From Desulfobacter curvatus DSM 3379 (lineage in GTDB: Bacteria; Desulfobacterota; Desulfobacteria; Desulfobacterales; Desulfobacteraceae): 41,127 nucleotides of DNA. Where the stretch lies: assembly GCF_000373985.1 (NCBI RefSeq), contig NZ_KB893078.1, positions 1-41,127 of the forward strand, read 5' to 3'. This document shows, piece by piece, positions 15,918 to 25,113 of the stretch; within the stretch, counting starts at the first letter, position 1, and each line of letters begins with the position of its first letter. The translations under genes and the position numbers were made by a program. The notes under the pieces were generated by a model. The model was not told the origin of the DNA and made no database searches. It was given only the letters and a program-made list of their open reading frames with translations.

Positions 15918-17033
15918 CTACCGGGACAAAAGGTCGTTATAAATCCGGCAATATTTATCACCCTGAATTTTAGCGGTAAAATGGGCTGCATAATGGGAAA
16001 ACCCATTCGATGAAAATTTTTTAAACAGCGCGTCTTCATCCATGATGCGGTTTATCGCATGTGCCAATTCATCCGGACATCCCGGCTTGACCTCCAGGCC
16101 GGTATGGTTGTGTTGGTTGACAACACTTGTCCCGGTGCCGAGTTTCGTGGAGACCAGGGGCCTTGAAAAATAAAGACCTTCAAGTAACACCTGGCCGAAA
16201 GCTTCAGCGGCAGTTGTAGAGGGCAGAACCATGAGTCGGGAATTTTCAATAAGATATTTTAAATTGTGATCCGGCTGAAACCCGATCAAATGGACATGAC
16301 TTAATTTTTTCTTGCGTATTAAACCCTGTATTTTAGCATGTAGGGGGCCTTTGCCTACAATAACAATATGATGGGGAATTTTTTCAGCCGCATCCAAAAG
16401 AACTTCTAATCCTTTGTACCACCTCAATACTCCGGCAAACAAAGCATAGGAGCGGCAATGATCAACCAGGCCATGAATATCAGAATCCGGCCCGCCGAGT
16501 CCACCAAACCTTTTTTCATTTAAAAAAAGAGGCACTTCGCTGATTTTATCTTTAAACTCGGATAGATAAGCAGTTGAACCGGCAACTTGCCGGCTCGTAA
16601 CACAGATCGTATCTACCCGTTTTAAATATTGTCTGATAATTGGAAGGTAAAGGGGTTTTAAAAATTTGTTCTTAAAAATATCACAGTGAAAGGTTGTCAC
16701 AATCGGCCGGTCTATCCGGCAGCCCAGCGCAAGCATCTCGGCAGTAGGCCAGGGGAAGTGAAAATGGAGAAGATCGGCATCTCGACAGATCTTCCTAAAC
16801 GCCTGGGCAAATGAAAATGAAAAGGGGGATGCCAACACATCGATATCACATTTAAAAAACCGTGCGACGATTCCATCAGAGCTCCGGTAACAGCAATTTC
16901 TTTTGCCCACAGCCATCACCTCCACGTCAAACCCCCTACCAACGGCATAGCTTCCAATCTGCCTGATGGCTTCTTCCAGTCCACCACTGGTTTCCGGAAA
17001 ATAAGTTTTGAATATATGAGTGATTTTAGGCAT
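15918..17033 (-). CDS. GT4-family glycosyltransferase
   Basis: This 371-residue GT-B enzyme has the N-terminal signature of WcaI/PimB-like GT4 proteins (HIFKTYFPETSGGLEEAIRQ), followed by HFHFPWPTAEML and TTFHCDIFKNKFLKPLYLPI. The donor domain begins ALFAGVLRWYKGLEVLLDAA. The catalytic region reads PSTTAAEAFGQVLLEGLYFS and RPLVSTKLGTG. It has no signal peptide. It is the last gene of the long secretion run, 28 bases after HlyD. A glycosyltransferase cotranscribed with a type I exporter suggests that the exported substrate, or the surface to which it attaches, is glycosylated. The sugar is unknown. Confidence 0.9.
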   Translation of the reverse strand: MPKITHIFKTYFPETSGGLEEAIRQIGSYAVGRGFDVEVMAVGKRNCCYRSSDGIVARFFKCDIDVLASPFSFSFAQAFRKICRDADLLHFHFPWPTAEMLALGCRIDRPIVTTFHCDIFKNKFLKPLYLPIIRQYLKRVDTICVTSRQVAGSTAYLSEFKDKISEVPLFLNEKRFGGLGGPDSDIHGLVDHCRSYALFAGVLRWYKGLEVLLDAAEKIPHHIVIVGKGPLHAKIQGLIRKKKLSHVHLIGFQPDHNLKYLIENSRLMVLPSTTAAEAFGQVLLEGLYFSRPLVSTKLGTGTSVVNQHNHTGLEVKPGCPDELAHAINRIMDEDALFKKFSSNGFSHYAAHFTAKIQGDKYCRIYNDLLSR

Positions 17034-17061
17034 GGTGTTCCAGTTGGGATATGGACGCCTG

Positions 17062-18372
17062 CTACTCTCTCAGTGCCGTATCAATATTTCTAAGCAAGGG
17101 TCCCAGAATATATGAAACAACCGTACGTTTATCTGTGGTGATATAACAGGTGACCGGCATACCCGGAGACAGGTATGCACCCTTACTTGCCAGATCCCCG
17201 GGGTCAACGGCCACGTAAGCCTCATAATAGGATATATCCCTTGCGCCGTGATTCTCAGTGATAAGGTCCGGGGATATGTGGGTCACCGTCGCGTTCACCG
17301 GGGGCGTACTTTTGCGTTGAAATGCAGCCAGTTGCACCTTAGTCGCCTGGCCTTTTTTCACACTGATGATATCCTGGGGCCTGACCTGTGCTTTGATCAC
17401 CATTTGCAAATCCACCGGCACAATATCTAAAAGGGGCATCCCCGGCTGGATTACCCCACTTCCCTCTGAGTGAACCTGCATATTAATTACAGTGCCGCTG
17501 ATGGGCGCTCTAATTTCTAAACGATCTCTGGCATCCAGGTAGGGCTTGATTTGGTCTTTAAGTTCAAAAATAGAATCCGTAACTTCACCCAGTTGTGAGA
17601 CGGCACTCTCCTTATATTGGTTGTTAATATCCACCACTCGGAGTTTATTTTCCTGGATCATCTGATTAAACTGGGCGATATCTTGGATGAGCTTTCCCTT
17701 TCGACCCTTATAATCGGCAAGGCTTCTCTCAAGTTCAAGAATGCTGGCCTTTCCCATATATTTTTCTTTGAGCAGAGGGCGCTTGGCAGCCAGATCCTCT
17801 TCTAAATTAGTGATGATTGTCTCAACACTGTTTAACTCTTCTTTGGCACCGGCTATGCGATTTGCCAATTGTTTTGCCTGGGATTGGTACAACTGGGTTT
17901 TCCCCTTGATATCTCTGCGCCTGGAGTCAAAAATATCCTGCTCAGTGGCCATAATTTCCACAACTTCTTTATCGGCTTTTAATACCTCAAATTCAGCCGG
18001 CCACTCGATTTTTGATTTCATGGCCGCCTCTGCCCGCAAGCGCGCCGATTCTGCCTGTCTTGCCCACAACTTACCGCTGATCATGTCAACATTGGAGCTT
18101 ATTCTGGATCCTTTCAGAGAAATCAAAATATCTCCCTGGGAGACATGATCGCCTTCCTTAATGAAGATTCTTTCTATAATTCCGCCCTCAAGGTGCTGAA
18201 CGGTTTTTCTTTCTCCGGACACCTTAACAAGCCCCGGCGCGATCACGGCCCCTTGAAAAGGGAGGTATATTGCCCACACAGTGAGGCCGCCAAAAAATAC
18301 AACGATTACCGCTAAACCAGCCAGAATATATTTCAAGGGGTTCGTATTTAAAATTTTGTCTTCTGCCATCAT
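17062..18372 (-). CDS. HlyD-family type I secretion periplasmic adaptor
   Basis: The 436-residue membrane fusion protein has one N-terminal inner-membrane helix (about residues 14-36, YILAGLAVIVVFFGGLTVWA). A lipoyl-like half follows with VQHLEGGIIERIFIKEGDHV. Residues about 100-285 form a long coiled-coil hairpin (QAKQLANRIAGAKEELNSVE). The second lipoyl half contains IRAPISGTVINMQVHSEGSG, and a beta-barrel region follows with VRPQDIISVKKGQATKVQLA. It links the inner-membrane ABC exporter to TolC. The ATG overlaps the stop of the third exporter gene by four bases; GGAG lies upstream. Length and motifs match PrtE/LapC-type adaptors. Confidence 0.92.
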   Translation of the reverse strand: MMAEDKILNTNPLKYILAGLAVIVVFFGGLTVWAIYLPFQGAVIAPGLVKVSGERKTVQHLEGGIIERIFIKEGDHVSQGDILISLKGSRISSNVDMISGKLWARQAESARLRAEAAMKSKIEWPAEFEVLKADKEVVEIMATEQDIFDSRRRDIKGKTQLYQSQAKQLANRIAGAKEELNSVETIITNLEEDLAAKRPLLKEKYMGKASILELERSLADYKGRKGKLIQDIAQFNQMIQENKLRVVDINNQYKESAVSQLGEVTDSIFELKDQIKPYLDARDRLEIRAPISGTVINMQVHSEGSGVIQPGMPLLDIVPVDLQMVIKAQVRPQDIISVKKGQATKVQLAAFQRKSTPPVNATVTHISPDLITENHGARDISYYEAYVAVDPGDLASKGAYLSPGMPVTCYITTDKRTVVSYILGPLLRNIDTALRE

Positions 18373-20072
18373 ATTCTTGCTCCTGTTGACGGGTTGGATA
18401 ACGGTACAACTCCGTTTGCGGCCTGCTGCTGTTTGGCAAGCTGGGCAAACACCGCTTTGGACGGTCCGTACATAGCGACCTTCCCCTCTTTTAAAATTAA
18501 CACCTTATCCATTTTAGCTAAAAAACCGACCTGACGGGTCACCATCACATGGGTTATCTTAGATTGTTTTAAATGATTTAATGTCGCTGCGACCTGCTTG
18601 ATCCCGATGTCGTCCATATGGGTGAACGGCTCATCAAGTATAACGAGCCTGGGGTCATTGTACAGGGTTCTTGCCAATGAAATAATCTGCCGCTGCCCGG
18701 GCGAAAGATTTGCCCCATCGGCAACGATGTGCGTATCATATCCTTTGGGCATTTTGAGAATCGCTTCATGGACCCCGGCCGATTTTGCCGCCTTGACAAC
18801 CTTTTCCGAATCAGCGTCTTTTGCGAACCTCGCGATATTTTCAACAACCGTACCGGGAAGCAGTTCCGGCTCCTGGGGCATATACCCCAAATATTGTGCC
18901 AACTGCCTGTCAGGCCAATCTGAAATTTTTGCTTTGTCCAGCCTGACCTCCCCGGCAGCAATGGGCCAGACGCCAACCAGCGCTCGACACAAGGATGTTT
19001 TTCCTACGGGAGAAGGCCCAAAAATGCCTAAGGACTCCCCCGGCTCTAGTGAAAATGTAACATTGTAGAGCATCGGCCGCCCCTGGATCACAAGGTTCAG
19101 TTGATTCACATCCAGACGACCTTCAGGTTCGGGTAAAGAAAGTTTTTCCCGTTGAGCGCTGATTTCAACCCTGTGCTTTATCCTTTGCCATGCCGCATTT
19201 GCTTGGACAGCCGGCTGAAGATTTGTCAATGAATTATCCAGACTCTGAAATATTTTGACGGCAACCATGGCTCCGGCAAATATACCACCCACAGTAATCT
19301 CATTATCAAAGAAAACAAAAGCACCCGCACAAAAGACCGCCGTCGGACCGATCATATGAATCATACGAATGGCGGCACCAGCCAGGGATTGAAAAAAGTC
19401 AGCCCCTGCCGCCATTTTCAGCCCCTGACGTTCTCTTTCCCTGTATTTGCGTTCTGCAGCCGGCCCCATTCGCATGGACTGAATCAGATACGCATGGGAA
19501 AAAATCTTGTCTGCAAACTTTTGGTTGGACTGCTGGATAACATCGGCAATGGTATAATTTCTTTTTTCAAGAATATAGACTAAAATTTGAAATACAGCGA
19601 CCAGAAAAACTACGCCGATGCCTATCATCCCCGGCAAGGGGTGGATCAAATACAGCACGGCAAGGTAAATTAATATCCATGGGAAATCCAGAACACTTGA
19701 TATCCGCCCTTGAACAATAGCCCGGCGGATAAGATTAAGGTCGCTAAGACCGCCAGAATCAGCATCGCCCCCCGGCACCGCGGCATCTTTGTGCATCTGA
19801 TTGAAAACAAGGCTATTTAAGTGCTGAACCACATCATTGCCGGCCTGATCCATCAATCTATGTTTTAAATAATCAAACATGGCCGTTACGACCAGACATA
19901 TCAACACTCCGGCAGATAATGTATACAATGTCGAGCGACTAAAACTATACAGAGCACGGTCATAGACGATCATTATATAAAAAGGCACGGAAAGATACAC
20001 CACGTTGAGGCAGATATTGAATATGCCTGCAAATAAAAAGTATTTCAACCAAGATTTCATTGTATACTGCAT
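18369..20072 (-). CDS. PrtD-like type I secretion ABC exporter with degenerate ATPase site
   Basis: The 567-residue half-transporter has a transmembrane domain of about six helices in residues 1-290 and an ATPase in 320-540. It has no C39 peptidase domain, as usual for RTX exporters of the PrtD/LapB type. Walker A is present but unusual (GPSPVGKT, 352-359). The signature is LSPGQ (456-460), the Q-loop lies in YMPQ and Walker B with the catalytic glutamate is LVILDEP (476-482). The switch-loop histidine found in both sister exporters (MITHKP, MVTHKP) is arginine here (VMVTRQ, R513). This suggests a weakly active or regulatory subunit of a heteromeric exporter. It starts one base after the sister gene ends and overlaps HlyD by four bases. 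Confidence 0.92.
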   Translation of the reverse strand: MQYTMKSWLKYFLFAGIFNICLNVVYLSVPFYIMIVYDRALYSFSRSTLYTLSAGVLICLVVTAMFDYLKHRLMDQAGNDVVQHLNSLVFNQMHKDAAVPGGDADSGGLSDLNLIRRAIVQGRISSVLDFPWILIYLAVLYLIHPLPGMIGIGVVFLVAVFQILVYILEKRNYTIADVIQQSNQKFADKIFSHAYLIQSMRMGPAAERKYRERERQGLKMAAGADFFQSLAGAAIRMIHMIGPTAVFCAGAFVFFDNEITVGGIFAGAMVAVKIFQSLDNSLTNLQPAVQANAAWQRIKHRVEISAQREKLSLPEPEGRLDVNQLNLVIQGRPMLYNVTFSLEPGESLGIFGPSPVGKTSLCRALVGVWPIAAGEVRLDKAKISDWPDRQLAQYLGYMPQEPELLPGTVVENIARFAKDADSEKVVKAAKSAGVHEAILKMPKGYDTHIVADGANLSPGQRQIISLARTLYNDPRLVILDEPFTHMDDIGIKQVAATLNHLKQSKITHVMVTRQVGFLAKMDKVLILKEGKVAMYGPSKAVFAQLAKQQQAANGVVPLSNPSTGARI

Positions 20073-21728
20073 TCAATTCCCCCGTTGCATGGTTGCATGA
20101 TATTCAAGTACCTCCTGCCGGGTCCCAAATATGATCTGATTTCCGTTCTTGAGCATCATAATTTTATCTACGGCATTCAGCAGACTGGGTTTATGGGTAA
20201 TCATTATCGTCGTGGTTCCCATCAGCTTTAAATGTTGAAGGGCCAGCACCAGCGCATCTTCGCCAGCTTGATCCAAATTTGAATTGGGTTCGTCAAGAAT
20301 GACCAATCCCGGATTGCCGTAAAGGGCCCGGGCCAGACCGACCCGCTGGCGCTGGCCACCTGAAAGCATAAGACCTGCCTCCCCAATATCAGTATCATAT
20401 CCTTGTGGAAAGCCCAAAATCGTTTCATGGGCAAAGGCGGACCTAGCCGCTTCCACTACTTTTGCATCATCCACATGTCCCATTCTTGCTATATTCTCTT
20501 TCACCGTCCCGGCAAACAACTCAACGGATTGGGGCAGATATCCAAGCTTTGCACCCAGCGCGTCGTTATCCAGATTATAAACATTTCTACCATCCAACTC
20601 CACACGGCCCTCCGTAGGGGCCCACATTCCCAAAATAAGCCGGCATAAACAACTCTTTCCGGCACCGTTATGTCCCATCAACCCCATAATTTCACCGGAT
20701 GCCAATTGAAAATTAATTCCGTTGAGGACCCGTTTGTCTTTGATATCAAGACTTAAATCAACGATATTCAAACGGCCGTTTACCTCATCAATCTGCTCAA
20801 GTTCCCGGTGTGCTCCAATGCTGAACAAGCGATTCAGGTTATCATAAGCTCTTTTTGCTCCGGATGTCTGTCGCCAGGCGCTGATTCCCTGATTCACCGG
20901 GGCCAGCGCTCTGCCCATAATAATAGAAGCAGCAATAATGACGCCGGGAGCCGTTTCATTCTGAATAACTAAAATTGCCCCGGCACCGTATATGAATACT
21001 TGCATGAGTGTACCAAAACTTGACGTAACGGCTGAAAAGAAATGATTAAATCTGGACGCTTTTTCCATATGGGCCAGCCCGGTATTGCTGATTGCGGCAA
21101 AATGCCGGCCCGCATTCCCGGTCATTCCCATTACGTCAATCTCCTTTGCCGACCTAAAACTTTTCAGTAGCCATTGTTCGGCCTGGTTATTCCATTTATC
21201 AAAGCTGGTCATATAGTTTCGGGTCAAAAAAGTTTGCAAAATCCCTACAATGAAAAGAATAAGCGCACCAATACCGGCCACAGCGCCTAATTTAGGGTGA
21301 ATCATGTAAATGATCCATAAATAAATAAAAATCCAGGGAACATCAAAAAAAGCAAAGATTGAACTACCACCCAAATAATTTCGAAGGGTATTAATATCCT
21401 TAAGCCCCTGGGTATATCCAATGCCGTCAACCCGGGCCAGGTCAGTTAACATCTCCTTTAAAACACGGCGACTGAGCAGTTTATCCAATAAAACGCCGGA
21501 CCTGACCAGTAATCGGGATCTGGCAAGGTCCAGCCCCCCGAGCACCATCAGTGCAACCAGGGCTAAAGCCGTTGTTGCATATAGGGTAGGCATACTATAA
21601 CTGGTTAGCACCTTATCGTATACCGACAGCATATATAGGGGAAACGTCAAATATAATGTATTTATAAATAGGGAAAAAAAGCCGGCGAATAAAAAATGCC
21701 GCAAGCAAGCCCTGAGATAAGCAATCAC
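20073..21728 (-). CDS. PrtD-like type I secretion ABC exporter (second of three)
   Basis: The 551-residue protein combines a six-helix transmembrane domain (roughly 1-300) with a complete ATPase: Walker A GHNGAGKS (352-359), Q-loop YLPQ, signature LSGGQ (455-459), Walker B with glutamate LVILDEP (E480) and switch histidine in MITHKP (H512). It lacks a C39 peptidase domain. The N-terminus (LRHFLFAGFFSLFINTLYLT) closely parallels the neighbouring exporters, so the three arose by tandem duplication. Its start overlaps the previous gene's stop by four bases. It should work with HlyD and TolC of the same run to export C-terminally tagged RTX or DUF4214 proteins. Confidence 0.92.
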   Translation of the reverse strand: MIAYLRACLRHFLFAGFFSLFINTLYLTFPLYMLSVYDKVLTSYSMPTLYATTALALVALMVLGGLDLARSRLLVRSGVLLDKLLSRRVLKEMLTDLARVDGIGYTQGLKDINTLRNYLGGSSIFAFFDVPWIFIYLWIIYMIHPKLGAVAGIGALILFIVGILQTFLTRNYMTSFDKWNNQAEQWLLKSFRSAKEIDVMGMTGNAGRHFAAISNTGLAHMEKASRFNHFFSAVTSSFGTLMQVFIYGAGAILVIQNETAPGVIIAASIIMGRALAPVNQGISAWRQTSGAKRAYDNLNRLFSIGAHRELEQIDEVNGRLNIVDLSLDIKDKRVLNGINFQLASGEIMGLMGHNGAGKSCLCRLILGMWAPTEGRVELDGRNVYNLDNDALGAKLGYLPQSVELFAGTVKENIARMGHVDDAKVVEAARSAFAHETILGFPQGYDTDIGEAGLMLSGGQRQRVGLARALYGNPGLVILDEPNSNLDQAGEDALVLALQHLKLMGTTTIMITHKPSLLNAVDKIMMLKNGNQIIFGTRQEVLEYHATMQRGN

Positions 21729-23389
21729 TTCTCTCCCCCTGCCAACTTGCTGAGTACGTCATCCCTTGCGCCAAAAAGGACTGCCTGCCCTTTATTGAGA
21801 ACCAAAATCTTATCCATGACATGCAACAGCTCAGGCTTATGCGTGACCATGATGCAGGTCGTATCACGACCGGACTTTATTAACTCGAGATTTTTAGCCA
21901 ACAGCGCTTCACTTTGCTCGTCCATATTAGAGGAGGGCTCATCAAGAACAACAAAAGAGGGGCTACCATACAATGCCCTGGCCAAACCGATACGCTGACG
22001 CTGCCCCCCCGAAAGCCGGATACCGTCCTTCCCCTCAAGCTTTGTGCCCAGACCTCTGGGAAACGCACTCACCAGATCGGCAATACCACTGAGTTCAACA
22101 GCTTTATCAAGCGCGTCGGAGTCAATTTCTCCCAAACGGGAAATATTTTCAGCCATACTTCCGGGAAACAATTCTATTTCTTGGGGAAGATACCCGATAT
22201 GCCGGCCGAGGTCGGATTTAGACCAGGAAAACATATCTTTCCCGTCGAGGGTTATCCTACCGGCAACGGTGGGCCAAATACCAAGCAGAAGTCTACACAG
22301 GGTAGTCTTTCCAGCACCATTCGGCCCGACAATACCGAGGAATTCCCCGGGTGCCAAATCAAAAGAAATATTATTAAGCAAAACACGACCGCCGGTGCTG
22401 AATAAAACGCTTTCCGCTCTAATATGCCCGGCAGGTTTGGGCAAGGACATCGATTCGTTTATCGCTTCCGCCTCAATATGAGCAGCCATTCGGCTTATCC
22501 TCTCATAGGACAGTTTTGCAGATGAAATCAGTCTCCAAGAAGACATCACCTGCATCAAAGGTCCCACCCCCCTACCCATGATGATGGAAGCGGCCACCAT
22601 CAGTCCCACATTGAATCCCTCATGCATGGCATAGTACGCACCGAAACAATAAATCAGCACCTGAATCACATTCTGGGCCGGTTTTATTATTGCCTGAATC
22701 ATACCGGCATAATAACTCGACAACGTCTGATTGTCCATGACCCTGCTGTTTCCCAAAATAAATCGATCACTGATGGCCGTAATCATTCCCATGCCGTTAA
22801 TTACCTCTGTATTTCTCAAAAATGAATCCACAAACCTGTAATTTTCTGCATTGAGACGATTTGCTTCTTTTATACGCCTGCCGACAAGGTTTTCCTGGAG
22901 AATGCTCAGTCCAACCATGCCGCCGACACCGCAAAGCGCAATAAGACCCAGGACCGGGTGAAACAAAAAAATCAACCCCAGATAAAATGGAGCCCAAACG
23001 GCATCAAACAGCGCGTAAATCCCAGGGGATGAAAAAAAATTGCGTAATGTATCGAGGTCACCAGCACCTCCACGATAGGCAATTTGACTGTTAACGGCAC
23101 ACCCTTTAACCATGGTTGCATATACGTCCTGTCTAAGGGAAAGCGTCAATTTTCTTCCCGCAACCGAAAGAAGTCTGGATCGCAGATAGCTGAAAATCGC
23201 CAGGACCATGATCGCAAAAACAGCAACAGCAGTAATATTTTCAAGGGAAACCATGCTGAAAGAAACAAGTATATTGCGGTATATGGTAAACATGTAAAAC
23301 GGAAATGTGAGTTGAAGAATATTTACGAAACAACTAAGCATTGCTGCAAATGTAAAATATTTTTTCCACTCTTTTAAAAACAGAGTCAT
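21725..23389 (-). CDS. PrtD-like type I secretion ABC exporter (first of three)
   Basis: The 554-residue protein has a six-helix domain (about 1-300) and an intact ATPase: Walker A GPNGAGKT (355-362), Q-loop YLPQ, signature LSGGQ (459-463), VVLDEPSSN with E484, and switch histidine in MVTHKP (H517). No C39 peptidase domain is seen. Its start codon overlaps the stop of the 67-residue membrane-protein gene by four bases, and its stop overlaps the next exporter's start by four bases, so translation of the set is likely coupled. The substrate is inferred from the DUF4214/RTX genes in the same window. Confidence 0.92.
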   Translation of the reverse strand: MTLFLKEWKKYFTFAAMLSCFVNILQLTFPFYMFTIYRNILVSFSMVSLENITAVAVFAIMVLAIFSYLRSRLLSVAGRKLTLSLRQDVYATMVKGCAVNSQIAYRGGAGDLDTLRNFFSSPGIYALFDAVWAPFYLGLIFLFHPVLGLIALCGVGGMVGLSILQENLVGRRIKEANRLNAENYRFVDSFLRNTEVINGMGMITAISDRFILGNSRVMDNQTLSSYYAGMIQAIIKPAQNVIQVLIYCFGAYYAMHEGFNVGLMVAASIIMGRGVGPLMQVMSSWRLISSAKLSYERISRMAAHIEAEAINESMSLPKPAGHIRAESVLFSTGGRVLLNNISFDLAPGEFLGIVGPNGAGKTTLCRLLLGIWPTVAGRITLDGKDMFSWSKSDLGRHIGYLPQEIELFPGSMAENISRLGEIDSDALDKAVELSGIADLVSAFPRGLGTKLEGKDGIRLSGGQRQRIGLARALYGSPSFVVLDEPSSNMDEQSEALLAKNLELIKSGRDTTCIMVTHKPELLHVMDKILVLNKGQAVLFGARDDVLSKLAGGEK

Positions 23390-23589
23390 AGTGACGATTT
23401 TTCCAAAAACGAACGGACTTCACGATCCGTCCAAAGGGCAGGCGACGTCTCCGGCTTAGATTTTTGAATATGTGATACTGTTTGGGTCCCTAACCCATCA
23501 AAAAAAACATATATACCAAATAACACCAAAGGTCCCAACAATAGATATAACAACAAAACATCAATAGCGATTAATGGTCCAGGCCCCAT
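23386..23589 (-). CDS. Small single-pass membrane protein at the head of the exporter genes
   Basis: The 67-residue product has one strong membrane helix (LIAIDVLLLYLLLGPLVLFG, about residues 6-27) and a soluble tail ending LWTDREVRSFLEKSSL. GAGGAAAAAT precedes the ATG and is a good ribosome binding site. The stop overlaps the first ABC exporter start by four bases (ATGA). The overlap, good start site and absence of a competing frame indicate a real gene. No family was recognised. It may be a subunit or assembly factor of the three-exporter complex, by analogy with small subunits of other ABC exporters; this is inference. Confidence 0.65.
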   Translation of the reverse strand: MGPGPLIAIDVLLLYLLLGPLVLFGIYVFFDGLGTQTVSHIQKSKPETSPALWTDREVRSFLEKSSL

Positions 23590-23598
23590 ATTTTTCCT

Positions 23599-23651
23599 CT
23601 AACGGCCATGGGCCGACCTGACATAGCATCTGCCTGCTCAGCCCACAACGA
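23599..23651 (+). repeat. Intergenic repeat element, divergent partial copy C
   Basis: TAACGGCCATGGGCCGACCT in the 135-base gap between TolC and the small membrane-protein gene matches the first part of copies A and B with few changes. A later CAGCCCACAACGAA resembles the CATCCCACAACAA of copy B. The second half, ending GTAATTCAACAACTTA in the others, is absent. Similarity is weaker than between A and B. Confidence 0.35.
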
Positions 23652-23724
23652 ATTTTAACGATCTGTGCAGAGCACACAGACTCTCATATAAAAAAACTAA
23701 ATAAAAGACCACAGAAAGCCCTTA

Positions 23725-25035
23725 CTAAAAATCTGAAGAACCGGTCATCAATTTCAAATCGGACTGTGCTAAGCGATAATCCAGAATAGCCCGGGCATTA
23801 TTTCGCTGGGCCTGAATAAGTTGGACATGAGCATCAAGCAGATTCGGAATGGTCGAAAGCCCGGCAGTAAGCCGTTTTTCTTCGCCGGCATAATACTCAT
23901 TGGCCGCACCAAGTGCTTCTACGGAAACTTTCACCCGTTGCTTGGCCTCTGTCATGGCATACAATGCACATCGAATTTCCTTGGAAATGGAATTTTTTGT
24001 ATCTAATATCAAGGATTTGATTCGGTTGGACATAATTTCATGCTCCTGAGACTCGTAAAAGGCTCTACCACCATCAAACAGAGACCAGGAGGCGCTTACG
24101 CCGGCAGACCAATAACGATTACGCCTATCATATACGTCATTTTCAAAATCTCTATCCTGATCGTAGTAACCAACATCAAGCCTTACCACAGGCAGATATT
24201 GGCCTTTCGCAATTGCCGCATCTTTTTGGGCAATTTGCAGTTGGCATTCCAGGCTTTTGATATCCGGCCTGTTTTCAAAGGCTATTTGCCGGTTAACCTC
24301 AAACGCCGGCGGATCTGACAGGTCAGGATCAACAGCCCCGATAAAGCTGATATCAGGGCTTTCTTCCTTATTCATTAAGGTAAATAAAGAAGCTCGCTCA
24401 CGGTTAACATCATTTCCGGCAACCCCAAGTCGCTCTATTGCACCGGCAACCTCAACCTTAGCCTGGAGCACATCTACATAAGGAATTTGTTCCCGGCGAA
24501 ACAAGGCCTCTGCTGCTTTCAGACTCTCTTTAAGTCTTAACACAGATTCCCTGGCCACCACCACGTCCTGCTTGGCCTTTAACAAACGATAAAAAGTTGT
24601 TTCAATATCGTATCGGACTTCCATGCGCCTTAGCTCAAGTTCAGCCGTCAGCAGGCTTTTTCTAATCTTAGCCCGCTGATAAGAATTAAAATTTCTAAAA
24701 CCTGAATAAAGGACCTGGCTGAGCCTAACACTAAAATTAAGGCCGTCCTGATTCAATGCATCGTCATCCGTCAGCCCTTTTGCACTACGGCTGTGTACTC
24801 TATTCATTCCATACTCCGTGGTGGCCGAAGGCAAAAAAACACCCCGAGCAGACTTCCGATTCGCTTCAGCAGCTTGAATTTCCAGACGTGATGCTTCAAG
24901 AGTGGGATTGTCTTCCAGCGCGACAGCCACGCATTGCGCCAGAGTCATTGATTGCGCGGCAACAGCTGAAAAACCAGGCCAGATTAAACTCATCAACAGT
25001 AGTGCAGGTAGTACAGATGTTCTCCAGTATTTCAA
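23725..25035 (-). CDS. TolC-family outer membrane efflux protein
   Basis: The 436-residue protein begins with a Sec signal peptide (SVLPALLLMSLIWPGFSAVA, cleavage after VAAQ). The TolC-type repeat structure follows: MTLAQCVAVALEDNPTLEAS at the mature N-terminus, long helical hairpins, and the second-half restart near AFENRPDIKSLECQLQIAQK. Strand-like regions SATTEYGMNRV and ASWSLFDGGRAF would form the barrel. It provides the outer-membrane channel of the type I system whose inner parts are encoded downstream on the same strand. It lies 78 bases after the TonB-dependent receptor and 135 bases before the small membrane protein gene. Confidence 0.92.
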   Translation of the reverse strand: MKYWRTSVLPALLLMSLIWPGFSAVAAQSMTLAQCVAVALEDNPTLEASRLEIQAAEANRKSARGVFLPSATTEYGMNRVHSRSAKGLTDDDALNQDGLNFSVRLSQVLYSGFRNFNSYQRAKIRKSLLTAELELRRMEVRYDIETTFYRLLKAKQDVVVARESVLRLKESLKAAEALFRREQIPYVDVLQAKVEVAGAIERLGVAGNDVNRERASLFTLMNKEESPDISFIGAVDPDLSDPPAFEVNRQIAFENRPDIKSLECQLQIAQKDAAIAKGQYLPVVRLDVGYYDQDRDFENDVYDRRNRYWSAGVSASWSLFDGGRAFYESQEHEIMSNRIKSLILDTKNSISKEIRCALYAMTEAKQRVKVSVEALGAANEYYAGEEKRLTAGLSTIPNLLDAHVQLIQAQRNNARAILDYRLAQSDLKLMTGSSDF

Positions 25036-25113
25036 AACAGCTCCTTTATTCTTTGCAGCCTTTGTATATAGACTATGATTTTTTCAAAGGCAAGCCTAAA
25101 TTATCTATCTAAA

